Assembly: GCA_950022655.1 (NCBI GenBank)
Contig: OX465589.1
Span: 31,659,970-31,723,969, forward strand
Direction of reading: 5' to 3'
DNA: 64,000 bases
Source of the DNA: Alentia gelatinosa
Taxonomy: Eukaryota > Annelida > Polychaeta > Phyllodocida > Polynoidae
Shown here in pieces: positions 63,876 through 64,000 of this stretch. How positions within the stretch are numbered: position 1 is the stretch's first letter; each line of letters begins with the position of its first letter. The notes below the pieces were generated by a model. The model had not been told where the DNA came from. It made no database searches and was given only the letters and a program-made list of their open reading frames with translations. The position numbers and the translations under genes are program-made.

Positions 63876-64000
63876 CACTTCTGGAGAGGCCGCACTCTCC
63901 CCGGACTCTCCACGGGGGCCCCGCTCTCCCCGGGGGCCGCGCTCTCCACGGGGGCCGCGCTCTTCCCGGGGGCCGCACTCCCGGGGGCCGTCCTCACTCC

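Larger units (their letters stand above)
62269..64000 (+). mobile_element. LTR-type element with minisatellite interior, cut by window end
   Basis: It starts TGTAGCGGCCACGCAGG, has a TATA box in GCTATAAATACAGTGAGCGCGG (about 62404) like that at 47.29 kb, then a leader GTACCAACTATCTGGGAG, two minisatellites and the CCCTGCACTCC module. The end is GGGGGCCGCGCTC-rich, as in the other interiors. No protein domain is visible. Confidence 0.6.

Overview
This is eukaryotic nuclear DNA from an invertebrate animal, most likely marine. Genes are split by GT-AG introns, and the non-coding DNA is dense with inverted-repeat elements, tRNA-derived SINEs, LTR fragments and minisatellites. Gene content (a degenerin/ENaC channel, a cytosolic 5'-nucleotidase III, a Ser-Gly proteoglycan-like secreted protein) fits an invertebrate deuterostome such as amphioxus, or a spiralian. 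The species cannot be fixed from the window alone.

Layout. 1-4314: AT-rich intergenic DNA with foldback repeats. 4315-7844 (+): a three-exon DEG/ENaC channel gene. 7845-10554: intergenic DNA with a decayed non-LTR reverse transcriptase. 10555-27280: a 16.7-kb G-rich minisatellite of ~20-bp units, whose middle part is organised into ~2.03-kb higher-order repeats. 27281-30530: intergenic. 30777-32796 (+): a two-exon gene for a secreted acidic Ser-Gly-rich protein, with AP-1 and CRE-like sites upstream. 36464-59939 (-): a 23.5-kb gene for cytosolic 5'-nucleotidase III (NT5C3), reconstructed from nine coding positions, one of which exists as two alternative tandem exons. Its introns hold minisatellites, LTR pieces, SINEs and large palindromes. 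61397-61710 (-): terminal exon of an unidentified gene that continues to the right, perhaps beyond the window. 62269-64000: an LTR-type element rich in 15-bp and 23-bp minisatellites, cut by the window edge.

The strongest observations are: (1) two NT5C3 exons only 35 nt apart with equal phases, an arrangement that should force mutually exclusive splicing; (2) a foldback element family, at least seven copies here, with a conserved TIR body next to a long hairpin whose stem differs completely between subfamilies while the apex keeps a CTCG-N6/7-CTCG pattern; (3) two ~1.1-1.2-kb palindromes of one family that are circular permutations of each other; (4) the higher-order minisatellite; (5) LTR elements with a tRNA-Leu-type primer-binding site and interiors made of minisatellites. 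The NT5C3 reading frame has one apparent single-base disruption in exon 5. Most long open frames in the window are artefacts of stop-free repeats.
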